NCBI GenBank assembly: GCA_947038405.1
Contig: CAMQVY010000007.1
Location: 17,634-81,633 of the forward strand
Origin: an uncultured Rikenellaceae bacterium
GTDB taxonomy: Bacteria > Bacteroidota > Bacteroidia > Bacteroidales > Rikenellaceae
Length of the DNA stretch: 64,000 bases
Direction: 5' to 3'
This document shows, piece after piece, positions 1 through 9,212 of the stretch. The first letter of the stretch is position 1. Each line of letters starts with the position of its first letter. Position numbers and translations under genes: made by a program. The notes under the pieces are model-generated. The model saw nothing but the letters and a program-made list of their open reading frames with translations. It was not told where the DNA came from and made no database searches.

Positions 1-1088
1 CCATTACGCTCATTTGATGCTTTAACAGAGATGTTTTCAAGTAGGTTTGTACGTAATTCACTCTGTATTGATTTGTGCCACTCAACAGCACGAGTTGAAT
101 CTGATGGATGAATACGCCCTGTTAATGCAACTGGAAAGTTAAGTAGGAATGTAGCATTACGCCCAACACTACGATAATATAAATCTGTCAAGTGAGCTAA
201 TGAATGTACTTGATGATCCTCTCTTTTATGATAGAACCACCCTGGACGGATAGATACATCACACTCTCCACCTAACCAGATATTTCCATTTTCGTTTCCA
301 TATGGGAATTGAGTATAATTAGCATCTTCGTTTATTGGACTCCAATTTGTTTGACCTGCCGATCCGTGCTCATTTCCAATCCAGCGAATATCTGCTTCTG
401 TTCCTCCAAATATCATTGCTGATGGGTGAAGTCTTTTTATTGTCTCTCGTGCTCTACTGTATTGATAGTATGTTGTAGCGTCAATTGAGCGTCTTTCGTT
501 TGTACCACCATAATAGCCATCTCCGCCATTTGCACCATCAAACCAGTACTCAAAGATAGGACCATAGTTAGTTAATAGTTCCTCCATTTGTGCATGAAAT
601 ATCTCTACATACTCTGGTGTCCCATAGTGCTCACTGTTACGATCCCAAGGAGATAGATAGATACCGAACTTCAACCCTGCACGCTTGCATGCTTCTGAAA
701 GCTCTTTAACCATATCTCCTTTTCCATCCTTCCAAGGAGAGTTTTTTACGCTATATTCAGTTGTTTTTGTCGGCCATAAGCAAAATCCATCATGGTGTTT
801 TGCTGTTAAGATAACTCCTTTTAGCCCAGATGCTTTTACTACAGAAACCCATTGATCGCAATCTAAATTTGAAGGGTTAAATGTAGAGGCTGGTGTATCT
901 CCATATCCCCATTCTAGGTCATTAAATGTATTTAGCCCAAAATGGATGAACGCATATGTCTCTAATTTCTGCCAAGCAACCTGTTCTGGTGTAGGAATTG
1001 GTAAAATTGCTTCTGGAGCTAAGTCGTTGTGGCAAGCCGTAAATAATCCCAGTATTGCTATTAAGTAAATAATTTTTTTCTTTATCAT
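1..1088 (-). CDS. GH29 alpha-L-fucosidase lipoprotein, C-terminus cut by window edge
   Basis: Removes terminal alpha-L-fucose from glycans, probably at the cell surface or in the periplasm. Translating the minus strand from the ATG at 1088 gives an open frame of 362 codons that runs off the window. It begins with a lipoprotein signal ending in FTAC (Cys19). The GH29 TIM-barrel signatures follow: FIHFGLNTF, TAKHHDGFCLWPT, a WFDGAN motif carrying the likely nucleophile Asp, and DIRWIGNEHG, which resembles the acid/base region of the GH29-B subgroup. The C-terminal part, where CBM32 or other binding modules often sit, is not visible. It lies downstream of a GH2 gene on the same strand, separated by a perfect 16-bp hairpin. 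The family is clear; the linkage preference (alpha-1,3/4 or broad) is inferred only. Confidence 0.93.
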   Translation of the reverse strand, partial: MIKKKIIYLIAILGLFTACHNDLAPEAILPIPTPEQVAWQKLETYAFIHFGLNTFNDLEWGYGDTPASTFNPSNLDCDQWVSVVKASGLKGVILTAKHHDGFCLWPTKTTEYSVKNSPWKDGKGDMVKELSEACKRAGLKFGIYLSPWDRNSEHYGTPEYVEIFHAQMEELLTNYGPIFEYWFDGANGGDGYYGGTNERRSIDATTYYQYSRARETIKRLHPSAMIFGGTEADIRWIGNEHGSAGQTNWSPINEDANYTQFPYGNENGNIWLGGECDVSIRPGWFYHKREDHQVHSLAHLTDLYYRSVGRNATFLLNFPVALTGRIHPSDSTRAVEWHKSIQSELRTNLLENISVKASNERN

Positions 1089-1141
1089 AAGATTTTATAA
1101 TTAAAATATGTTTAAGAGTTATTATTAAGTAGCATGTTAAT

Positions 1142-1195
1142 AATTTAAAGGAGTCTTTTACTCTATTTATAGATAGAATAAGACTCCTTTAAATT
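1142..1195 (-). terminator. perfect 16-bp inverted repeat between the GH2 and GH29 genes
   Basis: Arms at 1142-1157 and 1180-1195 are exact reverse complements around a 22-nt loop. It lies just after the GH2 stop (1235) and before the fucosidase start (1088). AT-rich ends supply a short U-run, so it is probably a terminator or an mRNA-stabilising hairpin that uncouples the two genes. Confidence 0.65.
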
Positions 1196-1234
1196 ATAAA
1201 ACTTCACATATTATATAACACGATATGCTAAATA

Positions 1235-3742
1235 TTATCTAGTATAGATAATTAATTTTGCCCCTTTTACGCCATCTGATGTCGCTTCAAATACAATCTC
1301 CCCCTCTTGCTCACCACTCTGAACAATAGCTGTCAATTGCCCACTAAATAGTTTCATTTGAGGTAGGTGAAACTGCTCTAGTGATACTGGATTTCCATTT
1401 GCAGCAGCTCTATAAGATCCATCTCCGCGTACTTTGAATTTAATCTCTCTAGTATCATCAGGACATAGATTGCCATGCTTATCTACCACTCTTACGTTTA
1501 TGAATGATAAATCTTTTCCTGTTGCATCTAAAGTTGTACGATCTGCAGAGAGCTCAATTCTGTGAGGTTTACCTGCTGTGTGCACCTCTTGTTCTGCCAC
1601 TGCTTCGCCTTCAGAATTATAAGCAACAACTTTTACTGTTCCTGGCTCATATTGTGTATTCATCCACATTAGGCGGTAACGTTTTTGACGCTCAAAAGAG
1701 TCATTTGCCTCTTTTGAATCTGTACCTTCAAGTTTTATTGAAAGATCCTTTGTGCGGATACCTTGACTTTTACCATTAATAAATAGCTCTGCCGAAGGGT
1801 AATTTGTGTAAACAAATACGGGAATAGTATCCCCTTCATGTCCTTTCCAACTCCAGTGAGGTAGTATATGCAAAGTCTCTTCATCAGAGTTCCAGTGGCT
1901 ACGATATAGGTAATATCTATCTTTTGGAATACCCGCTAAATCTACAATACCAAATAGAGAGCTGTGACTTGGCCAATTAGTATAATATGGAGTAGGTTCT
2001 CCTAAATAATCGAATCCAGTCCATACAAATTCGCCTATAGCATATGGAAGATCTTCATGTTGAATAAAATCATCTTCAGGAAGGTTAGACCATGCGCAAT
2101 GCTCAACGTCATATGATGATGCTTGGTTGTCAGGGTATTGCTTCATTGATCCTCTAACAACAGGTAGTTTGTAAACACCTCTTGAACTCAAAGTTGAAGC
2201 TGTCTCTGCACCTAATACAATCTGCTGAGGTAGTTTGCTGTAATTCTCCTTATACATGAAAGGTCTGTAATTAAACCCTGCAACATCCATAACTGCTGCG
2301 AAATTGTTATTTATAACAGCTCCTGGATTATCCATACCTTGAGTAACAGGTCTCGTTGAGTCCTCTTTGTGTACGATATCTTGCAGCCATTTAGCTACTT
2401 TAGCTCCATGTCTAGTTCCTTGTTCAGGAACTTCATTACCGATACACCACATAACGACACTAGGGTTATTTCTGTAATGCTGTACTACATTAATAAGGTC
2501 TTTCTCAGCCCAATCATCAAATAGACGGTTGTAGCCATTTTGACATTTAGCTATTTTCCACTCATCAAAAGTCTCGATCATAAGCATCATACCCATCTCA
2601 TCACATGCTGTAACCAACTCTGGTGCAGGCATATTATGTGATGTTCTGATAGCATTAGCTCCCATATCTTTCATAATTCTCACCTGGCGACGTATTGCTG
2701 CATCATTAACAGCACCTCCAAGTGGTCCAAGGTCATGGTGATTACACACACCTTGAAAATCAATCTTGTTACCATTAAGATAGAAGCCGTCATTAGGACG
2801 AATGTCAATTGTACGAATACCAAATGGAGTAGAGTATTCATCTTTTAGATCATTACCTTTATATAGCTTAGACACTGCTGAGTATAACGTAGGATTATCT
2901 AAGTCCCATAATTTTGGATTATCTACGATAAATTCATGAACGAATTTATCGTTATCATACTTTGTCAATACAGATGTTACTTCTGCAACAATATTTCCAC
3001 TATTGTCTTGAATTTTAGTTACCAGTTTATATTTATTTGGCTCGAATCCACTTGGCAACTTAACTTTTGTTTCCAAATTTACTTTAGCAAATTTATCATT
3101 CACGACAGGAGTTGTTACAAAAGTTCCCCATATAGGAATATGTACATCCTCTTTTACAATAACGTGTACATTTCTGTAGATACCTGCTCCAGGATACCAT
3201 CTTGATGACTCTGGAAGGTTCTCTAGTCTAACAGCTAGCACATTATCTTTACCATCTGAATTAAGGAATTTGGTTACGTCAAAATAGAATGAGTTATATC
3301 CATACGGCCACTCACCCACTTTTTCTCCATTCACCCAAACCTGAGCTCCACTCATCGCTCCATCAAACTGTAATGTAACACTTTTGCTTTGATTTGCTTC
3401 AAATTCAGGTACACTAAATTTTGTACGATACCATCCAGTACCAACAAAAGGTAATCCACCCGTACGTCCAGAGTGTTCGCTAGGTTTTACCTGTCCATCT
3501 TGTTTGATTGCTACATTTTGCATATCATTATTAGGACTAAAAGGACCGTATATAGCCCAGTCGTGCGGTACAGTTACATTTTGCCATTTACTATCATCAA
3601 ACTCAATAAGAGATGATTTAGCATCATCTTTTCGAGTAAATTGCCAATCTTTTTCAAGCAAAAACTCTCGTCTAACTTGAGCTGGTAGCGTAGTAATGCT
3701 GCACAGGCAGATAAGTAAAATAATTAAATTGTTTGTTTTCAT
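1235..3742 (-). CDS. GH2 beta-galactosidase-type glycoside hydrolase (835 aa)
   Basis: Retaining exo-beta-glycosidase, most likely a beta-galactosidase acting on glycan ends. A signal peptide (MKTNNLIILL...LPAQ, about 1-22) predicts export. The order is the usual GH2 one: jelly-roll sugar-binding domain (about 25-200), Ig-like domain (about 205-315), TIM barrel (about 316-600), then C-terminal beta domains. Catalytic motifs are visible: acid/base Glu437 in WCIGNE and likely nucleophile Glu513 in GAETAS, followed by the aromatic motif VWTGFDYLGEP. It sits between the symporter and the fucosidase on the same strand. Substrate cannot be fixed from sequence: beta-galactosidase is favoured by context, while beta-mannosidase or beta-glucuronidase is less likely. 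Confidence 0.9.
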   Translation of the reverse strand: MKTNNLIILLICLCSITTLPAQVRREFLLEKDWQFTRKDDAKSSLIEFDDSKWQNVTVPHDWAIYGPFSPNNDMQNVAIKQDGQVKPSEHSGRTGGLPFVGTGWYRTKFSVPEFEANQSKSVTLQFDGAMSGAQVWVNGEKVGEWPYGYNSFYFDVTKFLNSDGKDNVLAVRLENLPESSRWYPGAGIYRNVHVIVKEDVHIPIWGTFVTTPVVNDKFAKVNLETKVKLPSGFEPNKYKLVTKIQDNSGNIVAEVTSVLTKYDNDKFVHEFIVDNPKLWDLDNPTLYSAVSKLYKGNDLKDEYSTPFGIRTIDIRPNDGFYLNGNKIDFQGVCNHHDLGPLGGAVNDAAIRRQVRIMKDMGANAIRTSHNMPAPELVTACDEMGMMLMIETFDEWKIAKCQNGYNRLFDDWAEKDLINVVQHYRNNPSVVMWCIGNEVPEQGTRHGAKVAKWLQDIVHKEDSTRPVTQGMDNPGAVINNNFAAVMDVAGFNYRPFMYKENYSKLPQQIVLGAETASTLSSRGVYKLPVVRGSMKQYPDNQASSYDVEHCAWSNLPEDDFIQHEDLPYAIGEFVWTGFDYLGEPTPYYTNWPSHSSLFGIVDLAGIPKDRYYLYRSHWNSDEETLHILPHWSWKGHEGDTIPVFVYTNYPSAELFINGKSQGIRTKDLSIKLEGTDSKEANDSFERQKRYRLMWMNTQYEPGTVKVVAYNSEGEAVAEQEVHTAGKPHRIELSADRTTLDATGKDLSFINVRVVDKHGNLCPDDTREIKFKVRGDGSYRAAANGNPVSLEQFHLPQMKLFSGQLTAIVQSGEQEGEIVFEATSDGVKGAKLIIYTR

Positions 3743-3770
3743 ATTAAATTTATTAGATGTTTAGGGCATA

Positions 3771-3778
3771 AAGATAAT
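3771..3778 (-). promoter_or_regulatory. candidate -7 box for the GH2 gene
   Basis: On the minus strand this reads TATCTTTA, one base from the Bacteroidetes -7 consensus TAnnTTTG, about 29 bp before the ATG at 3742. No convincing -33 TTTG was found. Confidence 0.4.
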
Positions 3779-3921
3779 AATAATAATAATAGAATGCCCT
3801 ATTTTTATATGCCGTCAAGGCTATAAAAGAGTATTTTTTAGACAAAATAGACTTTGGAAACTATTTTGATTAAAGTTAATAGTAATCACTATTCATATTA
3901 TATGGGTATAGCTTATAAAAA

Positions 3922-3958
3922 GAGATACTCCCACGAATTAAATTCATGGGAGTATCTC
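3922..3958 (-). terminator. rho-independent terminator after the mutarotase-symporter gene
   Basis: A 12-bp perfect stem (3922-3933 with 3947-3958), with a further GAATT/AATTC pairing in the loop. On the minus strand it is followed by a TCTTTTTAT run, and it begins 19 bp after the stop at 3977. A 63-codon plus-strand ORF here is therefore not credible as a gene. Confidence 0.85.
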
Positions 3959-3976
3959 AGTGGTAAATTTAGAGGA

Positions 3977-6658
3977 TTAATCCTCTTGTTTCTTTATTGT
4001 CTTCCAAGTATAACCATTTATATTCTTAGAATTTTTTATAAATAACGAGAATGCCAAACTGAAAAGAACAGTTAATGCAATTCCGATAAATCCGTATAGT
4101 AAAAATGATACCGTAGTGTACATACTAACAATTGTCAGTATTACATTCCCTACTAAAAATCCATAAAGAGCACTCTTTGCTCCTACTCGTGGAATGAATA
4201 TTCCAATTATAAATAGAGCTGCTACACCACTAGACAACAAGCCAAGTAGGTAGTTAAAGAAGTCAAATAGTGATATTATATTTGACTTAGCCATTAATAT
4301 CGCGAAGCCAACACCAAGTCCTCCCATAACAACACCTGAAATTCGAGCAACATTAAGCTCTTTTTTATCATCTGATTTTTTACTGAAGTGTCTATATAGG
4401 TCGACGGTAAATGCAGTTGAAAGTGAGTTTACATTTGATGATACGGTTGACATAGTTGCTGCAAATATCGCTGCAATCATTAATCCTGCCAGTCCCATTG
4501 GGATTTCAGCCATAATGAAGTGAGGGAAGATGGCATCTGTGTTCTGCATCATAAAGTTCAAACTCTCAGGTTGTGTTTTGTAGAATGCATAAAGGCAAGT
4601 TCCAATGAAGTAAAAGACAAGAGAAACAACGACACTTAAAACACCATTTAGTATAATACTCTTACCTGCTGCCTTTTCTGAATTTGTAGTAATATATCTC
4701 TGTATTACAGTCTGGTCAGATGTATATGATATAAGGTTATTTGCTAATCCACCAAGTATTATGACCCAGAATGTTGCACTCGTAAATATAAATGAGAAGT
4801 CAAACATTTTCATCTTATCCTCCTGCACTGTGATCTCAACGATTGTATTCAATCCACCAGGGATATTGAATACAAGAAATATAACTACAAAAACGGCTCC
4901 ACCCATAAGGATGATACCTTGAATTACGTCACTCCATACAACAGCCTCTGCTCCACCCATAGTACAATAGATAAGAGTAACGATTCCCATTAATATGATA
5001 CATATATATATATCGATTCCAGTTACAGTAGTCAAAGCTAGCGATGGTAAGAATAGGGCCAATGCCATACGCGCAAGCATGAATATAATAAATAGTGAAC
5101 TCGCTAAAAGTCGTACACTATAATTAAATCGAGTCTCAAGGTACTCATATGCCGTTGTAACGTTAAGTCTACGGAAGAAAGGAAGATAATATTTAACTAC
5201 AGGGAATGACATTATCAATATAGTAATTGCCATTGGGAAATATCTCCAATCTGTTGCAAAAACTTTTGCAGGTATTGCCATAAATGTAATTGCACTCAAC
5301 ATTGTAGCAAATATACTAATTCCTGCTGCCCACCAAGGGATACGTCCACCACCTTTGAAGAAATCTTCCGTGCTGTTATTACTCTTTTTCATAAAGTAGT
5401 AACCCATATACAACATAGATAATAAGTATAGAGATAGTACAATCCAGTTAAGTAGACCAAAAGTTGGAGCACTATCAATATGTCCATAATATACTTTGCT
5501 AGATCTTACTCCAGGTTTAGTCTCTCCATTAATTACTAGCCAACCAGATTTGTATGGAACAATCTGAGCTCCTGCTGGAGCTGTATATGGGTAAGTTGCT
5601 CCCACGCTCCAACTGTTGGTTATTGTGTTGAATATTAATACTTCTTTATTGAAATTATACCACGTTGCATCATTTGCAAAGTAGTTAGTACGCCAATTTT
5701 GGAAAGCCTCTAGCTCTTCATCACTTTGAGCAAGTTTACCTTTTCGCTCCATAAGTAGCGCATCAGTGAAACGATCAATATTTACTCCACCAATAAAAAG
5801 AATATGATTTTTGCCAATAGGCACTCCAGATGCACCATGTAAAGAGTATGGTTTCGCTCCCTTTGGAGCTACTTCTGAAGTCTCTGTCCACAATTTAGTC
5901 GTAGGGTTGTAGCGTAGTCCACTAGTTGCAATGTCTGGTGTCGTTTTATCTTCGGAAAAAGATGAGCCACCAAATATAAATAGCTCAGTGCAATCAGCAC
6001 TACTCTGAGAAACAACTACAGGTTGTAATCTTGCTATACCTGGGAAATTAGGTAAAACTTCCCATTTAAAATTTTGTGAGTTTTTTTTAGATAGATCAAG
6101 AGAGAGAAATGTATTTGCTAACTCTCCATTAGCTGTACCTCCAGCTACATAGACGGTATTTCCTATCAATGCAGCACCGCCAGATGTTAGTTCAATAGGA
6201 AGTGATGGATACTCCTCAATCTCAATAGAAGAGGACTTCTGGTTCCACGTTAGTAATGTAACTCTGTTAAGTCCTGTTTCGTTGTTATTTCCTCCAATAC
6301 AAAGTAATCCTTTTGGGGTTGTAACAGATGCTCCATAAGCAGCAGGGTAGGGCAGTTCAAAACCAGTTACCCATTTGTCGCTATTTTTAGGAAGCACGTA
6401 GATATCACTGTAATATTGTTTTACACCTCCATCGACTACAGGTTTGTCTGGGAAATTACACCCTCCTGTAACAATTATTGCTCCGTTAGATTTACCAGCA
6501 AAAGGTGATGCCAATCCAAATTGTTGCTCCATATTATTGGTTTGAGGTAATGATTCAATCTCACTCCAATTAAATTGGTTCTTATATTTTTCTTCTCCAG
6601 ATGAGGTTAGTGTCAGCTGAATCATAAATATTAATAGTAATAGTTTTATGGCTTTCAT
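3977..6658 (-). CDS. sialate mutarotase (NanM/Kelch type) fused to SSS-family sodium symporter (893 aa)
   Basis: Two proteins in one chain. After a signal peptide (about 1-20) comes a Kelch-type beta-propeller (about 30-390) with repeated GG-containing blades (IIVTGGCNF, LLCIGGNNN, VYVAGGTAN, ELFIFGGSS, ILFIGGVN), as in cyclically permuted mutarotases such as N-acetylneuraminate mutarotase NanM. From about residue 398 a full sodium:solute symporter follows, with 13 or more hydrophobic segments and the SSS signature near SDQTVIQRYITT. The topology is consistent: SSS proteins start outside, so the propeller would lie in the periplasm at the mouth of the transporter. The NanA and AGE genes just upstream support sialic acid as substrate. 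The fold calls are strong; the substrate is inferred. A rho-independent terminator follows. Confidence 0.88.
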   Translation of the reverse strand: MKAIKLLLLIFMIQLTLTSSGEEKYKNQFNWSEIESLPQTNNMEQQFGLASPFAGKSNGAIIVTGGCNFPDKPVVDGGVKQYYSDIYVLPKNSDKWVTGFELPYPAAYGASVTTPKGLLCIGGNNNETGLNRVTLLTWNQKSSSIEIEEYPSLPIELTSGGAALIGNTVYVAGGTANGELANTFLSLDLSKKNSQNFKWEVLPNFPGIARLQPVVVSQSSADCTELFIFGGSSFSEDKTTPDIATSGLRYNPTTKLWTETSEVAPKGAKPYSLHGASGVPIGKNHILFIGGVNIDRFTDALLMERKGKLAQSDEELEAFQNWRTNYFANDATWYNFNKEVLIFNTITNSWSVGATYPYTAPAGAQIVPYKSGWLVINGETKPGVRSSKVYYGHIDSAPTFGLLNWIVLSLYLLSMLYMGYYFMKKSNNSTEDFFKGGGRIPWWAAGISIFATMLSAITFMAIPAKVFATDWRYFPMAITILIMSFPVVKYYLPFFRRLNVTTAYEYLETRFNYSVRLLASSLFIIFMLARMALALFLPSLALTTVTGIDIYICIILMGIVTLIYCTMGGAEAVVWSDVIQGIILMGGAVFVVIFLVFNIPGGLNTIVEITVQEDKMKMFDFSFIFTSATFWVIILGGLANNLISYTSDQTVIQRYITTNSEKAAGKSIILNGVLSVVVSLVFYFIGTCLYAFYKTQPESLNFMMQNTDAIFPHFIMAEIPMGLAGLMIAAIFAATMSTVSSNVNSLSTAFTVDLYRHFSKKSDDKKELNVARISGVVMGGLGVGFAILMAKSNIISLFDFFNYLLGLLSSGVAALFIIGIFIPRVGAKSALYGFLVGNVILTIVSMYTTVSFLLYGFIGIALTVLFSLAFSLFIKNSKNINGYTWKTIKKQED

Positions 6659-6766
6659 ATTTTAAGGTTTAGTTTTATTGTGTCATTTGATAAAGTGTTA
6701 AGATTTTTAATTCTAGTTTGTTCTAATAATTACGGTTATTGTTTGTATCTAATATGACAATACTTC

Positions 6767-6802
6767 TCAAGTAGGAGGGTTTTTTCGAACCTTCCTACTT
6801 GA
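6767..6802 (-). other. intergenic hairpin between the AGE and symporter genes
   Basis: 15-bp arms at 6767-6781 and 6788-6802 (one G-T type mismatch) around a 6-nt loop. No U-run follows on the minus strand, so it looks more like a processing or stabilising hairpin inside the nan operon than a full terminator. The rest of 6659-6824 shows nothing. Confidence 0.5.
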
Positions 6803-6824
6803 TAAGTGTTGCTTAAACATGTTT

Positions 6825-8015
6825 CTATAACGATTTATTATTTAATATTTCGTCACACAATTCTCTGCTGATAATCATCATACGAGGAATGTGGAATGGA
6901 CCTTTAAATATATTTCCTTTTGCAGGTTGAGCAACAGTTCCATCGCGGTGTAGGTAACCATACCACTCACCGTACTCTTTATCTGCGAAGTGTTCAAAAC
7001 TGTAATCATTAATATCTTTATGTAATTCAAGATACTTCTCATTTCCAGTTGCAACATATAAGTATAGTGTTGCGATAATAGTCTCACACTGAGGCCACCA
7101 AAACTTCATATCTTGAGCGTAATTTTGGTTAGGGAATTTTTTGCAATCCATAAAGCTAATTATACCCTTATGTTCACTATCCCAGCCCCATTTCCAAGCC
7201 CAATTGAATATTGTTTCGCCGATCTCTACTAGCTCTTTATCCCAACCTCTATATCTAGCCTCTTCAAGGATAAACCATGCAGTTTCGATACAGTGTCCCG
7301 GATTAATTGTTCGTCCGTCGCAAGTATCAATAAGTTCCCCTTCAGGAGTCACACACTCCAATAGGGTTTCATACTCAGGGTGCATAAAATATTTCTTCAA
7401 TTCAAAAAGAGATTTCTCAATCTGCTCATCAAGACGCTTATCACTGATGCTTTTGCGCACACAAGATGCAACATTAATTAACATCATTGTAATTGAGTGA
7501 GATCTACCTTCAACCATAGATTTCGCAGGTAAGAAACCTGGAGTATCTATCATTTTCTGAATATTTAAAAATAGTTCAAGTGCTTTCTCTGCATACTCTT
7601 TTTTTTCTGAAGCTATAGCATATTCTGAGAATGCAATAGCAGCAAAGCACTCTGAAAATACATATCTTCTTTTACGAATTGGTGCCCCTTCGGCTGTTAC
7701 CTCAAAAAACATATGACCATCACTATCAAAGCAATGCTTCTCTATGAAATTAATGGTTGATTCCGCAGCCTCTAACCACTTAGGGTTTTTCTCTACGCTA
7801 TTATATGCAAGAGAGCAAATGTATGCAAAACGACCCTGAAACCAAACAGACTTAGTTTTATCCATTAGCGTTCCGTCTCGATCTAAGCAAGTAAACACTC
7901 CTCCATTCTCTTCGTCTAAGCCATATTTAAGCCAAAATGGTAAAATTTGCTCTAAAAGATCATCATGGTAAGTGTTACGACACGTTTTAATATAATCTAT
8001 TTGATTCGCATCCAT
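6825..8015 (-). CDS. N-acylglucosamine 2-epimerase (AGE, renin-binding-protein type)
   Basis: Interconverts N-acetylmannosamine and N-acetylglucosamine without phosphorylation, the second step of the Bacteroides-type sialate pathway, in the cytoplasm. The 396 residues match the usual AGE length. The (alpha/alpha)6-barrel family motifs are present: VWFQGRFAYI near the N-terminus, RSHSITMMLINVA in the middle, and NPGHCIETAWF and FWWPQCETI carrying conserved His and Glu residues. There is no signal peptide. It starts 3 nt after the nanA stop, so the two are certainly co-transcribed. The product GlcNAc would need a ROK-type kinase, which is not in the window. Other AGE-superfamily epimerases (for example cellobiose 2-epimerase) are less likely given the partner gene. 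Confidence 0.92.
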   Translation of the reverse strand: MDANQIDYIKTCRNTYHDDLLEQILPFWLKYGLDEENGGVFTCLDRDGTLMDKTKSVWFQGRFAYICSLAYNSVEKNPKWLEAAESTINFIEKHCFDSDGHMFFEVTAEGAPIRKRRYVFSECFAAIAFSEYAIASEKKEYAEKALELFLNIQKMIDTPGFLPAKSMVEGRSHSITMMLINVASCVRKSISDKRLDEQIEKSLFELKKYFMHPEYETLLECVTPEGELIDTCDGRTINPGHCIETAWFILEEARYRGWDKELVEIGETIFNWAWKWGWDSEHKGIISFMDCKKFPNQNYAQDMKFWWPQCETIIATLYLYVATGNEKYLELHKDINDYSFEHFADKEYGEWYGYLHRDGTVAQPAKGNIFKGPFHIPRMMIISRELCDEILNNKSL

Positions 8016-8018
8016 AAT

Positions 8019-8936
8019 TTAAAATTTGTTACAACGCTCGAAGAAACCAATTGCATTTAATTCGTCATTCATTGCAGCCTCTTCAACTTTAGTCATATTA
8101 CGGAATGGAACTCTATTTAAACCTAAGTCAAGTCCGATAAGCTTCATGATTCTCTTTCCAGCGACAATGTTTCCTCTGTAACGAGCAATCACGTTGATTA
8201 CAGCTTGCGCAAAGTCTTGTCTCTCTCTCGCAGTCTCAATATCGCCATTTTGGTATGCTTCAACAATCTCTACTAATGTTGTTCCATTGTAGTTCGCTGT
8301 TCCGCAGATTCCTCCTTTGGTGTGTCCTTGTACTAGTGAGTTTAAAATAGTTTCATCTTGACCATGTAGCATGTCAAATTTACCTCCTTTGTAAAGACAA
8401 CATTGATGGTAATCATACATACCTTCAAATGTGAACTTTATGCCAGCAAAATTTGGAATACGTCCATCAACAGCTTCAAGTAAGTCTAGCATGCTGAAAT
8501 TAACTCCATTAAAATATGGAATATGGTAGTAGTAGAAAGGAAGTGATGGTGCTGCTGCTGCGATAGTTTCACAGTACTCAACCAACTCTTCAATTCGTCC
8601 AATTTTTGGGAATGGAGGCGCCATAGCACCGATTCCCCATGCTCCAACAGTTTCAGCATGCTTTGCCATAACTACACTATCTTTAAGGCAGCAGCTTCCA
8701 ACATGAACAATTACTTTGAAGTCTTCTGGGACAACCTCTACCCACTTCTCTGTTAGTAATAATCTCTCTTCAGTAGTAAGCATGTATCCCTCACCAGATG
8801 AGCCATTAACAAAAACGCCTTTTAATCCGCTATTTGCTAGCATACTAGCATAAGGTGCCAAAGCATTAAAATTCACTTCATTATTTTCACTAAATGGAGT
8901 AAATGGTGCAACGATAAGTCCTGTAATCTTTTCCAT
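8019..8936 (-). CDS. nanA: N-acetylneuraminate lyase
   Basis: Cleaves N-acetylneuraminate to N-acetylmannosamine and pyruvate in the cytoplasm. This is a 305-residue class I aldolase of the DHDPS/NAL superfamily. Visible key residues are the GSSGEG pyruvate-binding loop (45-50), Tyr137 in YYYHIP, and Schiff-base Lys167 in GIKFT. The spacing matches the E. coli enzyme (Tyr137, Lys165). The YYYHIPY and KFTF contexts are those of lyases rather than dihydrodipicolinate synthase. It is the first gene of a lyase-epimerase pair and is divergent from rmlA. Confidence 0.95.
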   Translation of the reverse strand: MEKITGLIVAPFTPFSENNEVNFNALAPYASMLANSGLKGVFVNGSSGEGYMLTTEERLLLTEKWVEVVPEDFKVIVHVGSCCLKDSVVMAKHAETVGAWGIGAMAPPFPKIGRIEELVEYCETIAAAAPSLPFYYYHIPYFNGVNFSMLDLLEAVDGRIPNFAGIKFTFEGMYDYHQCCLYKGGKFDMLHGQDETILNSLVQGHTKGGICGTANYNGTTLVEIVEAYQNGDIETARERQDFAQAVINVIARYRGNIVAGKRIMKLIGLDLGLNRVPFRNMTKVEEAAMNDELNAIGFFERCNKF

Positions 8937-9212
8937 AAAATTTTTAATATAATAGTTTTTGAATATGTAAATGTAATATTAAAATTTATAAATAACAAAT
9001 ATTTAATGAGCTATATTACCTTATTTAATTTGGTCCATTTTTTGTGGACTCGTATTATTTTAATGTTTTGTATATAGTCTTATATTTTTGAGTTATGATA
9101 TTTATTTTATGCCAAATTATATTTATATAAGTGTATCTTTAGTTATTTTTTTTATCTTTACATCTTTATTAAATATATTTTTGATGTTATATTTTAATGT
9201 AAATTATTAATT
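8937..9212. other. intergenic region between divergent nanA and rmlA
   Basis: No gene is visible in these 276 very AT-rich bases. There is a small inverted repeat, GTCCA (9033-9037) and TGGAC (9045-9049), about 100 bp before nanA, which could be an operator. A -7-like TATCTTTA (9152-9159) lies before rmlA. Both are weak. Confidence 0.3.

Noticed and set aside
3854..4045. 63-codon plus-strand frame
   Set aside because: It spans a strong terminator hairpin of the minus-strand gene and runs into its coding end; no motif.
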